Below the pieces are notes generated by a model. That model worked only from the letters and a program-made list of their open reading frames with translations, ran no database searches and was not told the origin of the DNA. A DNA stretch of 64,000 bases from Burkholderiaceae bacterium DAT-1 (GTDB taxonomy: Bacteria > Pseudomonadota > Gammaproteobacteria > Burkholderiales > Chitinimonadaceae): the NCBI GenBank assembly GCA_019084025.1, contig JAHRBI010000001.1, positions 372,001 to 436,000 of the forward strand, written 5' to 3'. The position numbers were made by a program, and so were the translations under genes. This document shows positions 10,906 to 19,853 of the stretch, one piece after another (the stretch's first letter is position 1; each line of letters opens with the position of its first letter).

Positions 10906-11337
10906 ATGAAAACAGCGCGTCAATTGCTTGCGGAAAAACAGAAGCAGGGGATTTTCTCGGTGACCCCCGAGGGCACCGTCTACAACGCCCTGCAGTTAAT
11001 GGCCGATAAGGATATCGGTGCCGTTCTGGTCATGGAAGGCGACAAGCTGGTCGGGATTTTCTCCGAACGAGACTACGCCCGCAAAGTGGTGCTACAGGGC
11101 AAGACCTCTGCCGGTACCCGTATCGGCGATATCATGACCAAGAAGGTCATCTACGCCAAACCGTCGCAAACCTGTGACGAGTGTATGGCGATCATGTCCG
11201 AAAAGCGCTTCCGCCACCTGCCCGTCATGGATGGCGATGTCGTCCTTGGCGTGATCTCGATCACCGATCTGGTACGCGAGCAGATTGCCGAGCAGCAGTT
11301 CCTGATCAATCAGCTCGAGCAATACATTCACGGCTAA
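10906..11337 (+). CDS. Stand-alone two-CBS-domain protein
   Basis: The 143 residues form a single Bateman module: two CBS repeats, about residues 10-70 (with ADKDIGAVLVMEGDKLVGIFSERDYARKV cut as two motifs: DKDIGAVLV and GIFSERDYARK) and about 78-135 (MSEKRFRHLPVM and GVISITDLV). CBS pairs bind adenosine nucleotides and sense energy state; stand-alone proteins of this kind occur widely in proteobacteria and their partners are mostly unknown. The gene has its own ribosome-binding site and terminator, so it is probably monocistronic. Confidence 0.92.
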   Translation: MKTARQLLAEKQKQGIFSVTPEGTVYNALQLMADKDIGAVLVMEGDKLVGIFSERDYARKVVLQGKTSAGTRIGDIMTKKVIYAKPSQTCDECMAIMSEKRFRHLPVMDGDVVLGVISITDLVREQIAEQQFLINQLEQYIHG

Positions 11338-11354
11338 CTGGCTCTGCATACGAC

Positions 11355-11384
11355 AAGGCCGGCCTAGCCGGCTTTTGTTTTTTC
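11355..11384 (+). terminator. Rho-independent terminator after the CBS gene
   Basis: A GCCGGC / GCCGGC stem (11358-11372) with a 3-base loop, extended by A-T pairs, is followed by TTTTGTTTTTT. Confidence 0.85.
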
Positions 11385-11408
11385 AAGCACCGTCGTTTCT
11401 GGAGCTGT

Positions 11409-12080
11409 ATGCCGCCCATCTGGCTGTTTGACCTCGATAATACCCTGCACGATGCAGACCACTGGGTGTTTCCGGAAATGAACCGGTTAATGACGCAGTA
11501 CATGATGACCCATCTGCAACTGGATCACCCCACTGCGCTTTCCCTGCATCATCATTACTGGCGGCATTACGGCACCACACTGAACGGCTTGATGCGTCAT
11601 CATCAACATATCGACCCCGAACATTTTCTAGAAGCAACCCACCCTGATCCTGTGGCGGCACAGCGACTGATCGCCATCGCCGGTGCGCGGGAGATTCTAC
11701 CTGCCCTACCCGGCCGCAAATTCCTGTTTACCAATGCACAACGCAACTATGCGGTACGCGTTCTGGATGGACTCGGCCTCAGGCATCAATTCGAAGCCAT
11801 CATCAGCATCGGCGATTTGCGCTATCTGCCCAAGCCCCAGCAGCGCGCCTACCTGCATGTACTGCAGCGGCATCATCTCGATCCGCATCGCTGCATCATG
11901 GTGGAAGACAGCCGCAACAATCTGCTGACAGCCAAGCGACTGGGCATGCGCACGGTCTGGCTGACGCGCTCACTCACCCATCACCCGCTGGTCGACGTGA
12001 AAATCCGAACCCTGCACGACCTGCTACGCTGGCAAGGACGTTGCCAGCACAGACACTTGGTGGTAAAACCCCAAGTCTGA
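11409..12080 (+). CDS. HAD-family pyrimidine 5'-nucleotidase
   Basis: This is a haloacid-dehalogenase hydrolase of the pyrimidine 5'-nucleotidase type (SDT1-like), likely to dephosphorylate nucleoside monophosphates. Motif I is FDLDNTLHD (nucleophile Asp8, acid Asp10), motif II is FTNA, the Lys of motif III lies in LPKPQQRAY and motif IV is MVEDSRNN. The ATG at 11409 has GGAG just upstream and starts directly before the catalytic strand. It is followed after 10 bases by the pterin-synthase gene, so the two are probably cotranscribed. Confidence 0.85.
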   Translation: MPPIWLFDLDNTLHDADHWVFPEMNRLMTQYMMTHLQLDHPTALSLHHHYWRHYGTTLNGLMRHHQHIDPEHFLEATHPDPVAAQRLIAIAGAREILPALPGRKFLFTNAQRNYAVRVLDGLGLRHQFEAIISIGDLRYLPKPQQRAYLHVLQRHHLDPHRCIMVEDSRNNLLTAKRLGMRTVWLTRSLTHHPLVDVKIRTLHDLLRWQGRCQHRHLVVKPQV

Positions 12081-12090
12081 GAGGTTAGAC

Positions 12091-12687
12091 ATGCTGATCC
12101 GCAAGCTCTTCAAGTTCGAAAACGCCCATATCGTCCGCAACTGCAGCACCGATCGCTGCCGTCGCTCCATCCATGGTCACAGCTATAAAGTTGAAGTGAT
12201 TCTGGAGGCGCACGCCTTTGATCACGGCCAGATGGTGTATGACTTCGGCTTGATGAAGGGCACGATCCGCGATGTAATCGATGCATTCGATCATGCCATC
12301 TGTTTCTGGGATCGCGACGAGGCCGACTATATCGCCTGGGCCAAGCAATACTCGGCGCGCTGGATTTCCCTGCCTGTCTCACCTTCGGCAGAACAGTTTT
12401 CGCGCCTGTTTTTTGTGGTGATTGATGCGATTCTCGCCAATACCAATATGGCCAATGGCGAATCCAGCGATGTGCGCCTGTATTCGGTGATCGCCCATGA
12501 AACGGAAACGGGGTATGCACAATGCTTCCGGGAAGACGCCTACAACCCGCGCATGGGTAATATTTCGCTGACTGACATCCACTTTTCCGAGCAATGCAAA
12601 GCGGAGTGGAAAGATCCGGCCATGCTCGACAAGTTGCTGCGCGGCGAACGCTTCATCAATCCCGCCGTCCCCCGCCAGATTCTGTAG
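12091..12687 (+). CDS. 6-pyruvoyl-tetrahydropterin synthase / 6-carboxytetrahydropterin synthase family (QueD-like)
   Basis: Members convert dihydroneopterin triphosphate to 6-carboxytetrahydropterin (queuosine path) or a related pterin. The zinc ligands are visible as AH (His13) and HGH (His28, His30). Further family segments are FDHAICFW, PSAEQFS and HETETGYA. The catalytic Cys region reads CRRSIHGH, which puts four residues between Cys23 and the first zinc His, where typical QueD has three. At 198 residues it is longer than QueD (about 120) and has an unassigned C-terminal extension. No queC, queE or queF lies nearby, so the exact reaction is uncertain. Confidence 0.8.
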   Translation: MLIRKLFKFENAHIVRNCSTDRCRRSIHGHSYKVEVILEAHAFDHGQMVYDFGLMKGTIRDVIDAFDHAICFWDRDEADYIAWAKQYSARWISLPVSPSAEQFSRLFFVVIDAILANTNMANGESSDVRLYSVIAHETETGYAQCFREDAYNPRMGNISLTDIHFSEQCKAEWKDPAMLDKLLRGERFINPAVPRQIL

Positions 12688-12700
12688 TCATACGGGCTGA

Positions 12701-13825
12701 CTAGCGCCCCAGAATGGTCGGGCCACTGCGCTCGTACCATGATTCACGCATGACCACGAGCAAGAACAAACCCGCAACTGGCGGCCACAGACCCGTCAGC
12801 ATCATCGTCAGCCCCTGAAAGTCGGTGACATGACCATAGCGCCAGGAGAACAGGCTAAACACGCCGGTGAACGGGCCTTCTAGCGGCCAAAGCTGCTCGA
12901 CCACATGGATGAGTAAGGTACATCCGAGAGCTGCCGTAGCCCGCCATAGCCGCTGCAGTCGCACCAGGAACAGCAGTAACACACCTGCCACCAGCATACC
13001 CGCCAGCACATTGCCATCCATCCAGGCCAAGTAGCGACTGGGCTTCAATAGCATACCCGCGAAGGCCATCTTGATCAGGACAGCCAATCCGACCAGCCAG
13101 ACCACAGCCCAGCCTCGTTGATGCTGACGTGATAGCAGAATGGTCAGGAACAGTGTTACCGAAAGCAAATGCGCCGCCACACCCATAGCTTGCAATGCAG
13201 CCAGAATCAAGGTGGGCGCGGGAAAGGGGGGCGTCCAGTATTGCGGGATACCGGTCGATTGCAGTACCACACCAAACAGGGGTGTGGAGGGATTCATCTG
13301 GGTCAGCAGCCACACGGCCAGCAGCACAATCCCCAGATCCGTCAGCGCACCGCTTCGGAATAAGCTCAGCCGGAACAGGTAAACCACACGTACCACCAGC
13401 AACTTGGAGAGCACAACACCGGCCACGGCTCCGAGCAACGCACCGCTGGTATTCGTCAAAATATCCAGATTCGAGGCCACCCGGCCTGGTTCGAACTGTT
13501 GCACAAACTCGACCAGTGCCGACAATATTCCACCCGCCAGCATCGCCCAGACAATCGCCACCCAGCGCGGCCTGAGCAGCATCACCCATGCATAGCCAAG
13601 CGGCACATAGGCCAGCACGTTGATGATATTGTCAAAATTGCTTTGATAATGCGGCAATGGATACGCTAGAAACGCCAGTACACCCTCACCGGTATAGCGC
13701 CACTCGGAAAAGGGAAACCAGCTGACCAGCAAAATAACCAGATGCCAGGCCAACAGGAAATGCCGCCCCAGCCATGAGGGAGAACTGGAACGGGCAAGAT
13801 AGGAAATGGGGATACGCCACTGCAT
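12701..13825 (-). CDS. VanZ-family integral membrane protein
   Basis: The 374-residue protein is strongly hydrophobic with about eight or more membrane segments. The N-terminal half matches the VanZ-like family (FDNIINVLAYVPLGY, then LSALVEFVQQF and SNLDILTNTSGALLGA). The C-terminal half is further membrane segments without a recognised domain. VanZ itself gives low-level teicoplanin resistance, but proteobacterial homologues have no settled role. It converges with the pterin-synthase gene, 13 bases apart, with no terminator between. Confidence 0.85.
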   Translation of the reverse strand: MQWRIPISYLARSSSPSWLGRHFLLAWHLVILLVSWFPFSEWRYTGEGVLAFLAYPLPHYQSNFDNIINVLAYVPLGYAWVMLLRPRWVAIVWAMLAGGILSALVEFVQQFEPGRVASNLDILTNTSGALLGAVAGVVLSKLLVVRVVYLFRLSLFRSGALTDLGIVLLAVWLLTQMNPSTPLFGVVLQSTGIPQYWTPPFPAPTLILAALQAMGVAAHLLSVTLFLTILLSRQHQRGWAVVWLVGLAVLIKMAFAGMLLKPSRYLAWMDGNVLAGMLVAGVLLLFLVRLQRLWRATAALGCTLLIHVVEQLWPLEGPFTGVFSLFSWRYGHVTDFQGLTMMLTGLWPPVAGLFLLVVMRESWYERSGPTILGR

Positions 13826-13915
13826 CCGCGGACTTTAACATGCCAGACGCATGCCTGACTTCCTGTTCACGGTGATTTGTCATACTGTGTGACATCTGCG
13901 ATTAAAGCCTTTGAT

Positions 13916-15253
13916 ATGACCACACTAATGACATGGGATAAACTGCTGTCGGCCGACCGCCTGCGCGCACCGCGACGGGCACCGGAAACCGGCGGACAGA
14001 TTGGTCGTTCCGACTTCCATAAAGATCACGACCGGATTGTTTTTTCCTCGCCATTTCGCCGGCTGGGTCGCAAAACTCAGGTACACCCGCTGACCGAAAA
14101 TGATCACGTCCATACACGCCTGACCCACTCCATTGAAGTCGGATGTGTAGGTCGTTCACTAGGAATTGCTGTTGGACAGGCCATTGCCGACCGTTTGCCA
14201 GCCCACATCACGCCCTTTGATATAGGCTCGATTGTGCACGCAGCCTGCCTCGCGCACGATATCGGCAATCCGCCCTTTGGCCATGCCGGCGAATACGCGA
14301 TTCGCGACTGGTTTCGCCGCCCCGCACACGCGTATCTGCTCGCTTCACTGAACGAACGTGAATTACGTGACATTCAGACATTTGAAGGGAATGCACAGGG
14401 ATTCCGCGTAGTCACCCAACTAGAAAACCACCGCTTTGATGGTGGCATGCGCCTGACCTACGCTACCCTGGGTGCCACCCTCAAATATCCGTGGACAAGC
14501 GAATATGCCGGGCATAAGGAAAAATTTTCCTGCTATCAGGCCGAAACCCAGCTGCTTGCGGAAGTCGCCAATGAACTGGGGCTGATTTCGGCAGGTAAAG
14601 ATAAGTGGTGCCGTCATCCGCTGTCATACCTGATGGAAGCGGCGGATGATATTTGCTACGCCATTCTGGACCTCGAAGATGGCGTGGAAATAGGCATGCT
14701 GCCCTTTGAAACCATCTCGCCGATGCTGATTCGCCTGGCCGGAGTAGACGACGATTTACTGGCACTGGAAGTGGCCGCTGCACCTTCCGTTCGCCGTAAG
14801 ATGTCGCTACTGCGCTCAAAGGCGATTGATCGCTGCGTGCGCGAAGTGTGTCAGGCATTCCTGCGCAATGAACAGAAATTGATGGCGGGAGAGTATGAGG
14901 GTGACTTGCTGCACTCGGCGCCCGATTTTGTGCGTCTTGGCATTCACGATGCCAAACAGCTGGCGCGAGATCGTATTTTCAATGCGCGTCGCAAAGTGGA
15001 AATTGAAGTCGGTTCGTTCAGTTGCCTGGATATTCTGCTTGAATCATTCTGCTGTGCGGCCTACCAGTTCGGCACCACGCCAGATCAGCTCAGCTTCCGC
15101 AACAAACGGATTCTCGACTTGATGGAGTACAACGCCCCCAAGGAAGAATGGTCGCTGTACCAGAGCTATATGCGGGTGATGGATTTTATTGGCGGGATGA
15201 CCGACAACTACGCCACCTATCTGGCACAGCAAGTAGGTGGCATGGGGCGCTAA
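13916..15253 (+). CDS. dgt: Deoxyguanosinetriphosphate triphosphohydrolase-like HD protein
   Basis: Such proteins hydrolyse dGTP or other dNTPs to the nucleoside and tripolyphosphate. The HD-domain metal motif is seen as ACLAHDIGNPPFGHAGE, with FSSPFRRLGRKTQV and HTRLTHSIEV before it, as in the dGTPase family. Three starts are possible: a TTG at 13877, ATG at 13916 and ATG at 13928; homologues begin close to the segment MTWDKLLSADRL, which favours the two ATGs. No clear ribosome-binding site separates them. The gene is flanked by the divergent VanZ gene and the convergent DUF1496 gene. Confidence 0.93.
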   Translation: MTTLMTWDKLLSADRLRAPRRAPETGGQIGRSDFHKDHDRIVFSSPFRRLGRKTQVHPLTENDHVHTRLTHSIEVGCVGRSLGIAVGQAIADRLPAHITPFDIGSIVHAACLAHDIGNPPFGHAGEYAIRDWFRRPAHAYLLASLNERELRDIQTFEGNAQGFRVVTQLENHRFDGGMRLTYATLGATLKYPWTSEYAGHKEKFSCYQAETQLLAEVANELGLISAGKDKWCRHPLSYLMEAADDICYAILDLEDGVEIGMLPFETISPMLIRLAGVDDDLLALEVAAAPSVRRKMSLLRSKAIDRCVREVCQAFLRNEQKLMAGEYEGDLLHSAPDFVRLGIHDAKQLARDRIFNARRKVEIEVGSFSCLDILLESFCCAAYQFGTTPDQLSFRNKRILDLMEYNAPKEEWSLYQSYMRVMDFIGGMTDNYATYLAQQVGGMGR

Positions 15254-15271
15254 ACCGCCTGACTGCCGTAA

Positions 15272-15514
15272 TCAGAATGACACGGAAGGGTCGAGTCGCT
15301 TGCCGATCTTGACCCAGACTGGCGCCTCATTGCGGGCATTACTGATACTGACCAGTTTGCAGGTGTAAAAGCCATCTTGCGCACGAATGACCGCTCCAAG
15401 CGGATACTGCTTGTTATCGAACATGCAATACAACTGATCGCTCTGGTTGGGCACAACCGTCGCCCAGCTAGTCAGGGAGACGAATGCGAGCAAGCCCGTC
15501 AAGCGTTTCAACAC
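15272..15514 (-). CDS. Small secreted protein, DUF1496 (YnjH-like)
   Basis: An 80-residue protein with a signal peptide (about residues 1-18). The mature part has the pattern C-x3-NKQYPLGAVIRA, a second Cys (FYTC) and a C-terminal PVWVK, which matches the DUF1496 family of E. coli YnjH. The two Cys may form a disulfide. The start is a GTG with GGAGG five bases upstream; a TTG follows it directly. It converges with dgt. Function is unknown. Confidence 0.75.
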   Translation of the reverse strand: MLKRLTGLLAFVSLTSWATVVPNQSDQLYCMFDNKQYPLGAVIRAQDGFYTCKLVSISNARNEAPVWVKIGKRLDPSVSF

Positions 15515-15672
15515 GTTTTCCTCCGTTGGCCGGTGTCACGCGCTGAAGCGAGAAAGTCGTTATTGTTTGACACTTGGCAAAGACAGAAGATTGTCCAACG
15601 CGAATTCTAAACCTGCTACTGAAAATTGAAAATTGTTGCAAATTCACGTCACCTATTCGCATGCAGCGAGCA

Positions 15673-15681
15673 TGTTAGAAT
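15673..15681 (+). promoter_or_regulatory. Extended -10 element upstream of hemC
   Basis: TGTTAGAAT is an extended -10 (TGn plus TAGAAT) 38 bases before the hemC ATG. No clear -35 is seen, as is common for extended -10 promoters. Confidence 0.4.
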
Positions 15682-15718
15682 GGTGACTTGCTTTCCCTAT
15701 TGAATGGAAACGCTGTTC

Positions 15719-16657
15719 ATGTCCAGCCAGCCAAATAAAATCGTCATCGCCACCCGCGAATCTCTGCTTGCCCTGTGGCAGGCCAATCATGTTGCGCAGC
15801 TGTTGCGTGACCGCTATCCGGGGCTTACCGTCGAATTGCTGGGCATGACCACCCAGGGCGACCGTATTCTGGACGTCACCCTGAACAAAATTGGAGGCAA
15901 AGGCCTGTTTGTGAAGGAACTGGAAACGGCGCTAATGGATGGCCGCGCCGATATCGCGGTTCACTCCATGAAGGATGTCCCCATGGTGTTGCCGGAAGGG
16001 TTCAGCATTGCAGCCATTCTGGAGCGGGCAGACCCACGTGATGCCTTTGTGTCAAATCAGTATACGCAGCTGTCCGAATTGCCATCTGGCGCAATCGTAG
16101 GCACCTCCAGCCTGCGCCGCGAAGCGCAACTGCGCGCGCGCTACCCGCACCTGGATGTACGCCCACTGCGCGGCAATGTGCAGACTCGCCTGCGCAAACT
16201 GGATGACGGCGAGTATTCAGCCATTATTCTGGCTGCAGCCGGACTCAAGCGTTTGGAGCTGGCTGATCGCATCCGCAGCTACCTGAGCCCGGAAGACAGC
16301 CTCCCGGCACCCGGCCAAGGCGCCGTTGGCATTGAAATTCGCGCAGATCGCACCGATCTGATCGATATGCTTGCACCGCTGAATCATGCGGAAACTGCTT
16401 CGTGCGTCATCGCCGAACGTACATTGAGTCAGCGTTTGAATGGTTCCTGCGAAACACCACTGGGTGCCTATGCTGAAATCGTCGACGAAGCCTTTATCCG
16501 CTTGCGTGGATTTGTATCCAGTCCGGATGGTACACAGATGGTGTATGCCGAATCGAATGGCAGCATCGCTTCAGCCCCCGGTCTGGGTAGAAGAGTGGCA
16601 GACTTGCTCCTGACAGAGGGTGCAGGCCCGCTGCTCAAGCCTGTATCATGCGCATAG
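15719..16657 (+). CDS. hemC: Hydroxymethylbilane synthase (porphobilinogen deaminase)
   Basis: HemC joins four porphobilinogen units into hydroxymethylbilane in haem synthesis. Segments [26 protein letters not shown] and [11 protein letters not shown] are all present, and Cys244 ([13 protein letters not shown]) carries the dipyrromethane cofactor. The start at 15719 matches the family; an upstream ATG at 15704 has no ribosome-binding site. hemDX follows 84 bases later, across two short GC-rich hairpins (16657-16671 and 16696-16712) without T-runs, so read-through is likely. Confidence 0.97.
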   Translation: MSSQPNKIVIATRESLLALWQANHVAQLLRDRYPGLTVELLGMTTQGDRILDVTLNKIGGKGLFVKELETALMDGRADIAVHSMKDVPMVLPEGFSIAAILERADPRDAFVSNQYTQLSELPSGAIVGTSSLRREAQLRARYPHLDVRPLRGNVQTRLRKLDDGEYSAIILAAAGLKRLELADRIRSYLSPEDSLPAPGQGAVGIEIRADRTDLIDMLAPLNHAETASCVIAERTLSQRLNGSCETPLGAYAEIVDEAFIRLRGFVSSPDGTQMVYAESNGSIASAPGLGRRVADLLLTEGAGPLLKPVSCA

Positions 16658-16741
16658 CCCGTCCGGCGGGCAAAGCAGATTACAATAACATTTGAGGCGG
16701 GAACGCTCCGCCCTTTACCCAGGCCACCCGAGTCATCACCC

Positions 16742-18583
16742 ATGACAACAACGCTTGCCCACTGCCGTTTTATTGTGACCCGACCGGCCGGTCAGAGCGA
16801 TACACTGTCCAGCCTGCTGCAGCATGCAGGCGCGGAAGCTGTACTCGCCCCGATGATCAGCATTGCGCCGCCAGATCATCCTGAGACGCTGTACGATGCC
16901 ATTGACCGGCTTCGCGAATATGATCTGGTGGTGTTTGTCAGCCCGACCGCCATCGCGACTGTCGCCGATCAGGTCGAACAGTGGCCGGAAGGCGTCCCGT
17001 GTGCCGTCATTGGCCCGGCCTCCCGCGATGCCGCCATCCGCATGGGAGTCGATACGGTGATTTCACCGGCCACCCAGCACGATAGTGAAGGCTTGCTGGC
17101 GTGTCCGGAGATGCAATCACTGGAAGGGAAGCGTGTTCTGCTGGTCAAGGGCAATGGTGGCCGTTCTCTGCTGCCGGATACCTTGCAGGCTCGCGGCGCG
17201 GTACTGGATATTGTCGAAGCCTATCAGCGTCAGCGGCCGGACATCGACGCAGCCTCACTTGATGCGCTGCTGCGCCCTGCGCCGGACGCAATCATCGTCA
17301 CCAGTTCCGAAGCGGTCGATAATTTGTTCGAGCTGGCGGCACCCGCAGCACAGACACAGCTACGCGACAGCTATTTCGTTGCCTCGCATCCACGCATCGC
17401 CGACGCAGTGCGTCGTCATGGTGCAATGCGGGTGATTCTATCGGGCACAGGTGATCAGGCGATCGTTGAAAGTCTGCTGGCCTGTTTTGGCAAACCAGAC
17501 ACCCCCACCCAGTCAATCACGCCCCCAGCCCACAGCCCATCGCCTTCCCTGCAAGCAGAGGAGGAGCTGACTCAGGACTTGTCATCGCACAGCCATCTGC
17601 CCTGGGCAATTGCCGCTGTGGTGCTGGCATGTGCAGCGGCTTTTGGTATGAGCGCCTGGCAGATTGACCAGGCCGATGCTCTGTCACGCCAGCAGGCACT
17701 GAAACTGAGCAATGCATTGCAATTGCAGACTCAGCGCACCGACCGTACCGAGCAATCCCTGCATCAGGCCGAGGCACGCCTTGCCACACTGGAAACCCGC
17801 AACGAGGAATTGCTGTCGCAGCAAACCAATTTGCGCGAACTGTATGGTGTGCTGTCAGGCAGCCATGAGGCTGCCCTGCTCGCCGATGCCGAGCTGACTC
17901 TGGCACTGGCGTCACAGCAACTGCAGCTCACCGGCAATGTCAGTGCGGCCTTATCCGCGCTCTACCGTCTGGATGAGCGCCTGGCCGGATTCGATGCCGG
18001 TGCCTTGCTGCCTGTACGCCGAGCAGTTGCGCGCGATATTGATACGCTGAAACGTATTCCATATGTCGATCTGGTGGGTTTATCCGCCCGAATTGATGCC
18101 CTCGCAGCAGGCGTGGACACGCTGCCGCTGGTGGTGGATGCACGTCCGCAGGAAGACGCACCTAAAGCGCGTGAAGCGAATCCACAAGGAAACTGGCTGG
18201 AACGGACGTGGACACAGATCCGTCAGTCGATGGGTGCCGTGGTTGAAATTCGCCGCATTGATCGACCTGACCCGGTACTGCTCGCGCCCGAACAAGCTTT
18301 GTATCTGCGCGAGCATGTCAAACTGCGCCTGTTGAATGCGCGTCTGGCCTTGCTGCAACATGATCAGCCAAGCTTCCAGCAGGATCTGGTTGCCGCCGAT
18401 ACGATGTTGCGCCGCTATTTCGACCGCCAGTCCAAACCTGTCAAAAACACACTGGCCGGTCTGTCACAGTTGATGCAGCAGCGCCCTGCTGTAGAGTTGC
18501 CAACACTGGCCGATAGTCTGTCGGCACTCAAGGATGCGCGTAAGATTGCCCAGAAGAACGATGAAAAGGGAGGCCGCAAGTGA
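16742..18583 (+). CDS. hemDX: Fused uroporphyrinogen-III synthase / HemX membrane protein
   Basis: Residues 1-250 are a HemD domain (FIVTRPAGQ, FVSPTAI, LVKGNGGR, IIVTSSEAVDNL), which cyclises hydroxymethylbilane to uroporphyrinogen III. A Pro/Ser-rich linker leads to one membrane segment (about 287-306), a likely coiled coil (about 310-365) and the HemX domain, which faces the periplasm or scaffolds the haem enzymes. The fusion is well known in betaproteobacteria. The stop codon overlaps the hemY start (GTGA), showing translational coupling. Confidence 0.93.
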   Translation: MTTTLAHCRFIVTRPAGQSDTLSSLLQHAGAEAVLAPMISIAPPDHPETLYDAIDRLREYDLVVFVSPTAIATVADQVEQWPEGVPCAVIGPASRDAAIRMGVDTVISPATQHDSEGLLACPEMQSLEGKRVLLVKGNGGRSLLPDTLQARGAVLDIVEAYQRQRPDIDAASLDALLRPAPDAIIVTSSEAVDNLFELAAPAAQTQLRDSYFVASHPRIADAVRRHGAMRVILSGTGDQAIVESLLACFGKPDTPTQSITPPAHSPSPSLQAEEELTQDLSSHSHLPWAIAAVVLACAAAFGMSAWQIDQADALSRQQALKLSNALQLQTQRTDRTEQSLHQAEARLATLETRNEELLSQQTNLRELYGVLSGSHEAALLADAELTLALASQQLQLTGNVSAALSALYRLDERLAGFDAGALLPVRRAVARDIDTLKRIPYVDLVGLSARIDALAAGVDTLPLVVDARPQEDAPKAREANPQGNWLERTWTQIRQSMGAVVEIRRIDRPDPVLLAPEQALYLREHVKLRLLNARLALLQHDQPSFQQDLVAADTMLRRYFDRQSKPVKNTLAGLSQLMQQRPAVELPTLADSLSALKDARKIAQKNDEKGGRK

Positions 18584-19794
18584 AGTGGCTCCTCTGGCTG
18601 ATTCTGATTGCAGGTGCAGCGGTTGGTCTAGCTCAGTTTGCCCAGCTGAACACCGGTTATACCCTGATTTTCGCTCCGCCCTGGCGGATTGAGCTCTCGC
18701 TCAATGCCTTTGCGGTATTGTTCCTGCTACTGGTATTTGGCGCGTTCATGGTATTCCGCATGATTGACTGGGTGCTAGGCATGCCAGAGCAGGTTACGCG
18801 TTACCGTGCGCGTCAGAAGCTGCTGGAAGCCAGACGTCTGCGTACAGAGGCACTGAGCGCCCTGCTTGAGGGACGTCCGCAAAAAACCGAGCGTGCCCTG
18901 CGCAAGATTGCCGATCAGGAGGAAGATCCGGCAACCCGCGCGATTGATGCGCTGGTGGCAGCCTATGCTGCACACGAATTCCGCGATCTCCGGAGCCGGG
19001 ATGCCTGGCTGGAAACCGCCCGGGAGTTGAACGAAGGCGACACGCTGGCGCAAGCAATGCTGGAGGCGACTCTGTGCTATCGCCAGCATCGCAATCGTGA
19101 AGCACTGGCCGCGATTGAACGGGCGCGGGCGCTGTCCCCCAATCTCACGGCTGCACTTAAGCTGGAATTGCGTATCCGTCAGCGGGAAGGGCAAAACGAG
19201 CGCGTCATTGAGCTGTCACACCAGCTGGAAAAGAGCGAGGCGCTCGAGCGCGCGCAAGCCAGCCGCCTGCGTGCCCGCGCACGCCTGAATCAGTTGCGCA
19301 GCGAAGATATGGATCCCGACATGCTGACGCGATTCTGGGCGCAACTAGACGAGGAAGAACGCTTGCAACCGCGTTTGGCTGCAGAAGTTGCGCGTGCGCT
19401 CCAGCAGCACGGTCAGACTCAGCGAGCCGAGCATATTCTGGTTGAAGCACTCACTGCCAATTGGGACAGCAATCTGGTCGATGCCTTGGGTGCCTTGCCA
19501 GCAGATACCGCTGAAGCCGATATCCTGAAGCGGATCGGCCTGGCAGAGGAATGGCTCACCCAGCATCGCGACGATCATCATCTGTTGCTGACACTGGGTC
19601 GTTTGTGCCGCCATGCCTCATTGTGGGGTAAGGCTCGCACCTACCTTGACGCCAGTATTGCCGTGCATGCCTCCGCGATTGCGCATGCCGAACTGGGGGG
19701 GCTACTGGAACAACTGGGCGAGGTAGAATCGGCCAACGTCCATTACCGCTTCAGCCTCGGATTGGCACTGGATTCCCTCGAAGGCCGGAATTAA
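18580..19794 (+). CDS. hemY: HemY-type protein with TPR repeats
   Basis: The proteobacterial HemY (not the protoporphyrinogen oxidase of the same name) has two N-terminal membrane segments (about residues 1-20 and 40-62) followed by a TPR-rich cytoplasmic or periplasmic domain; both are visible, with the HemY_N signature AQLNTGYTLIFAPPWRIELS cut here to LNTGYTLIF. Its role in haem synthesis is inferred from location. The start is GTG, overlapping the hemDX stop by four bases. Confidence 0.93.
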   Translation: MKWLLWLILIAGAAVGLAQFAQLNTGYTLIFAPPWRIELSLNAFAVLFLLLVFGAFMVFRMIDWVLGMPEQVTRYRARQKLLEARRLRTEALSALLEGRPQKTERALRKIADQEEDPATRAIDALVAAYAAHEFRDLRSRDAWLETARELNEGDTLAQAMLEATLCYRQHRNREALAAIERARALSPNLTAALKLELRIRQREGQNERVIELSHQLEKSEALERAQASRLRARARLNQLRSEDMDPDMLTRFWAQLDEEERLQPRLAAEVARALQQHGQTQRAEHILVEALTANWDSNLVDALGALPADTAEADILKRIGLAEEWLTQHRDDHHLLLTLGRLCRHASLWGKARTYLDASIAVHASAIAHAELGGLLEQLGEVESANVHYRFSLGLALDSLEGRN

Positions 19795-19803
19795 GCGCCC
19801 ACT

Positions 19804-19830
19804 CCCGCCGTGATGCTTCACGGCGGGGTT
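19804..19830 (+). terminator. Hairpin between hemY and the convergent aminotransferase
   Basis: A perfect 10-bp stem (CCCGCCGTGA / TCACGGCGGG) with a 4-base loop lies 9 bases after hemY. It is followed only by a loose T-rich stretch, and on the other strand by none, so terminator strength is uncertain. Confidence 0.6.
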
Positions 19831-19853
19831 ACGTTCTGTCTGTCCGTTTCTGA

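Noticed and set aside
15567-15600. TTGACA upstream of hemC as a -35 box
   Set aside because: The element at the correct distance (ATTGTC) is a poor -10, and the extended -10 nearer hemC fits better.
16657-16712. Two small GC hairpins between hemC and hemDX
   Set aside because: Stems are five base pairs and no T-run follows, so they were not called terminators.
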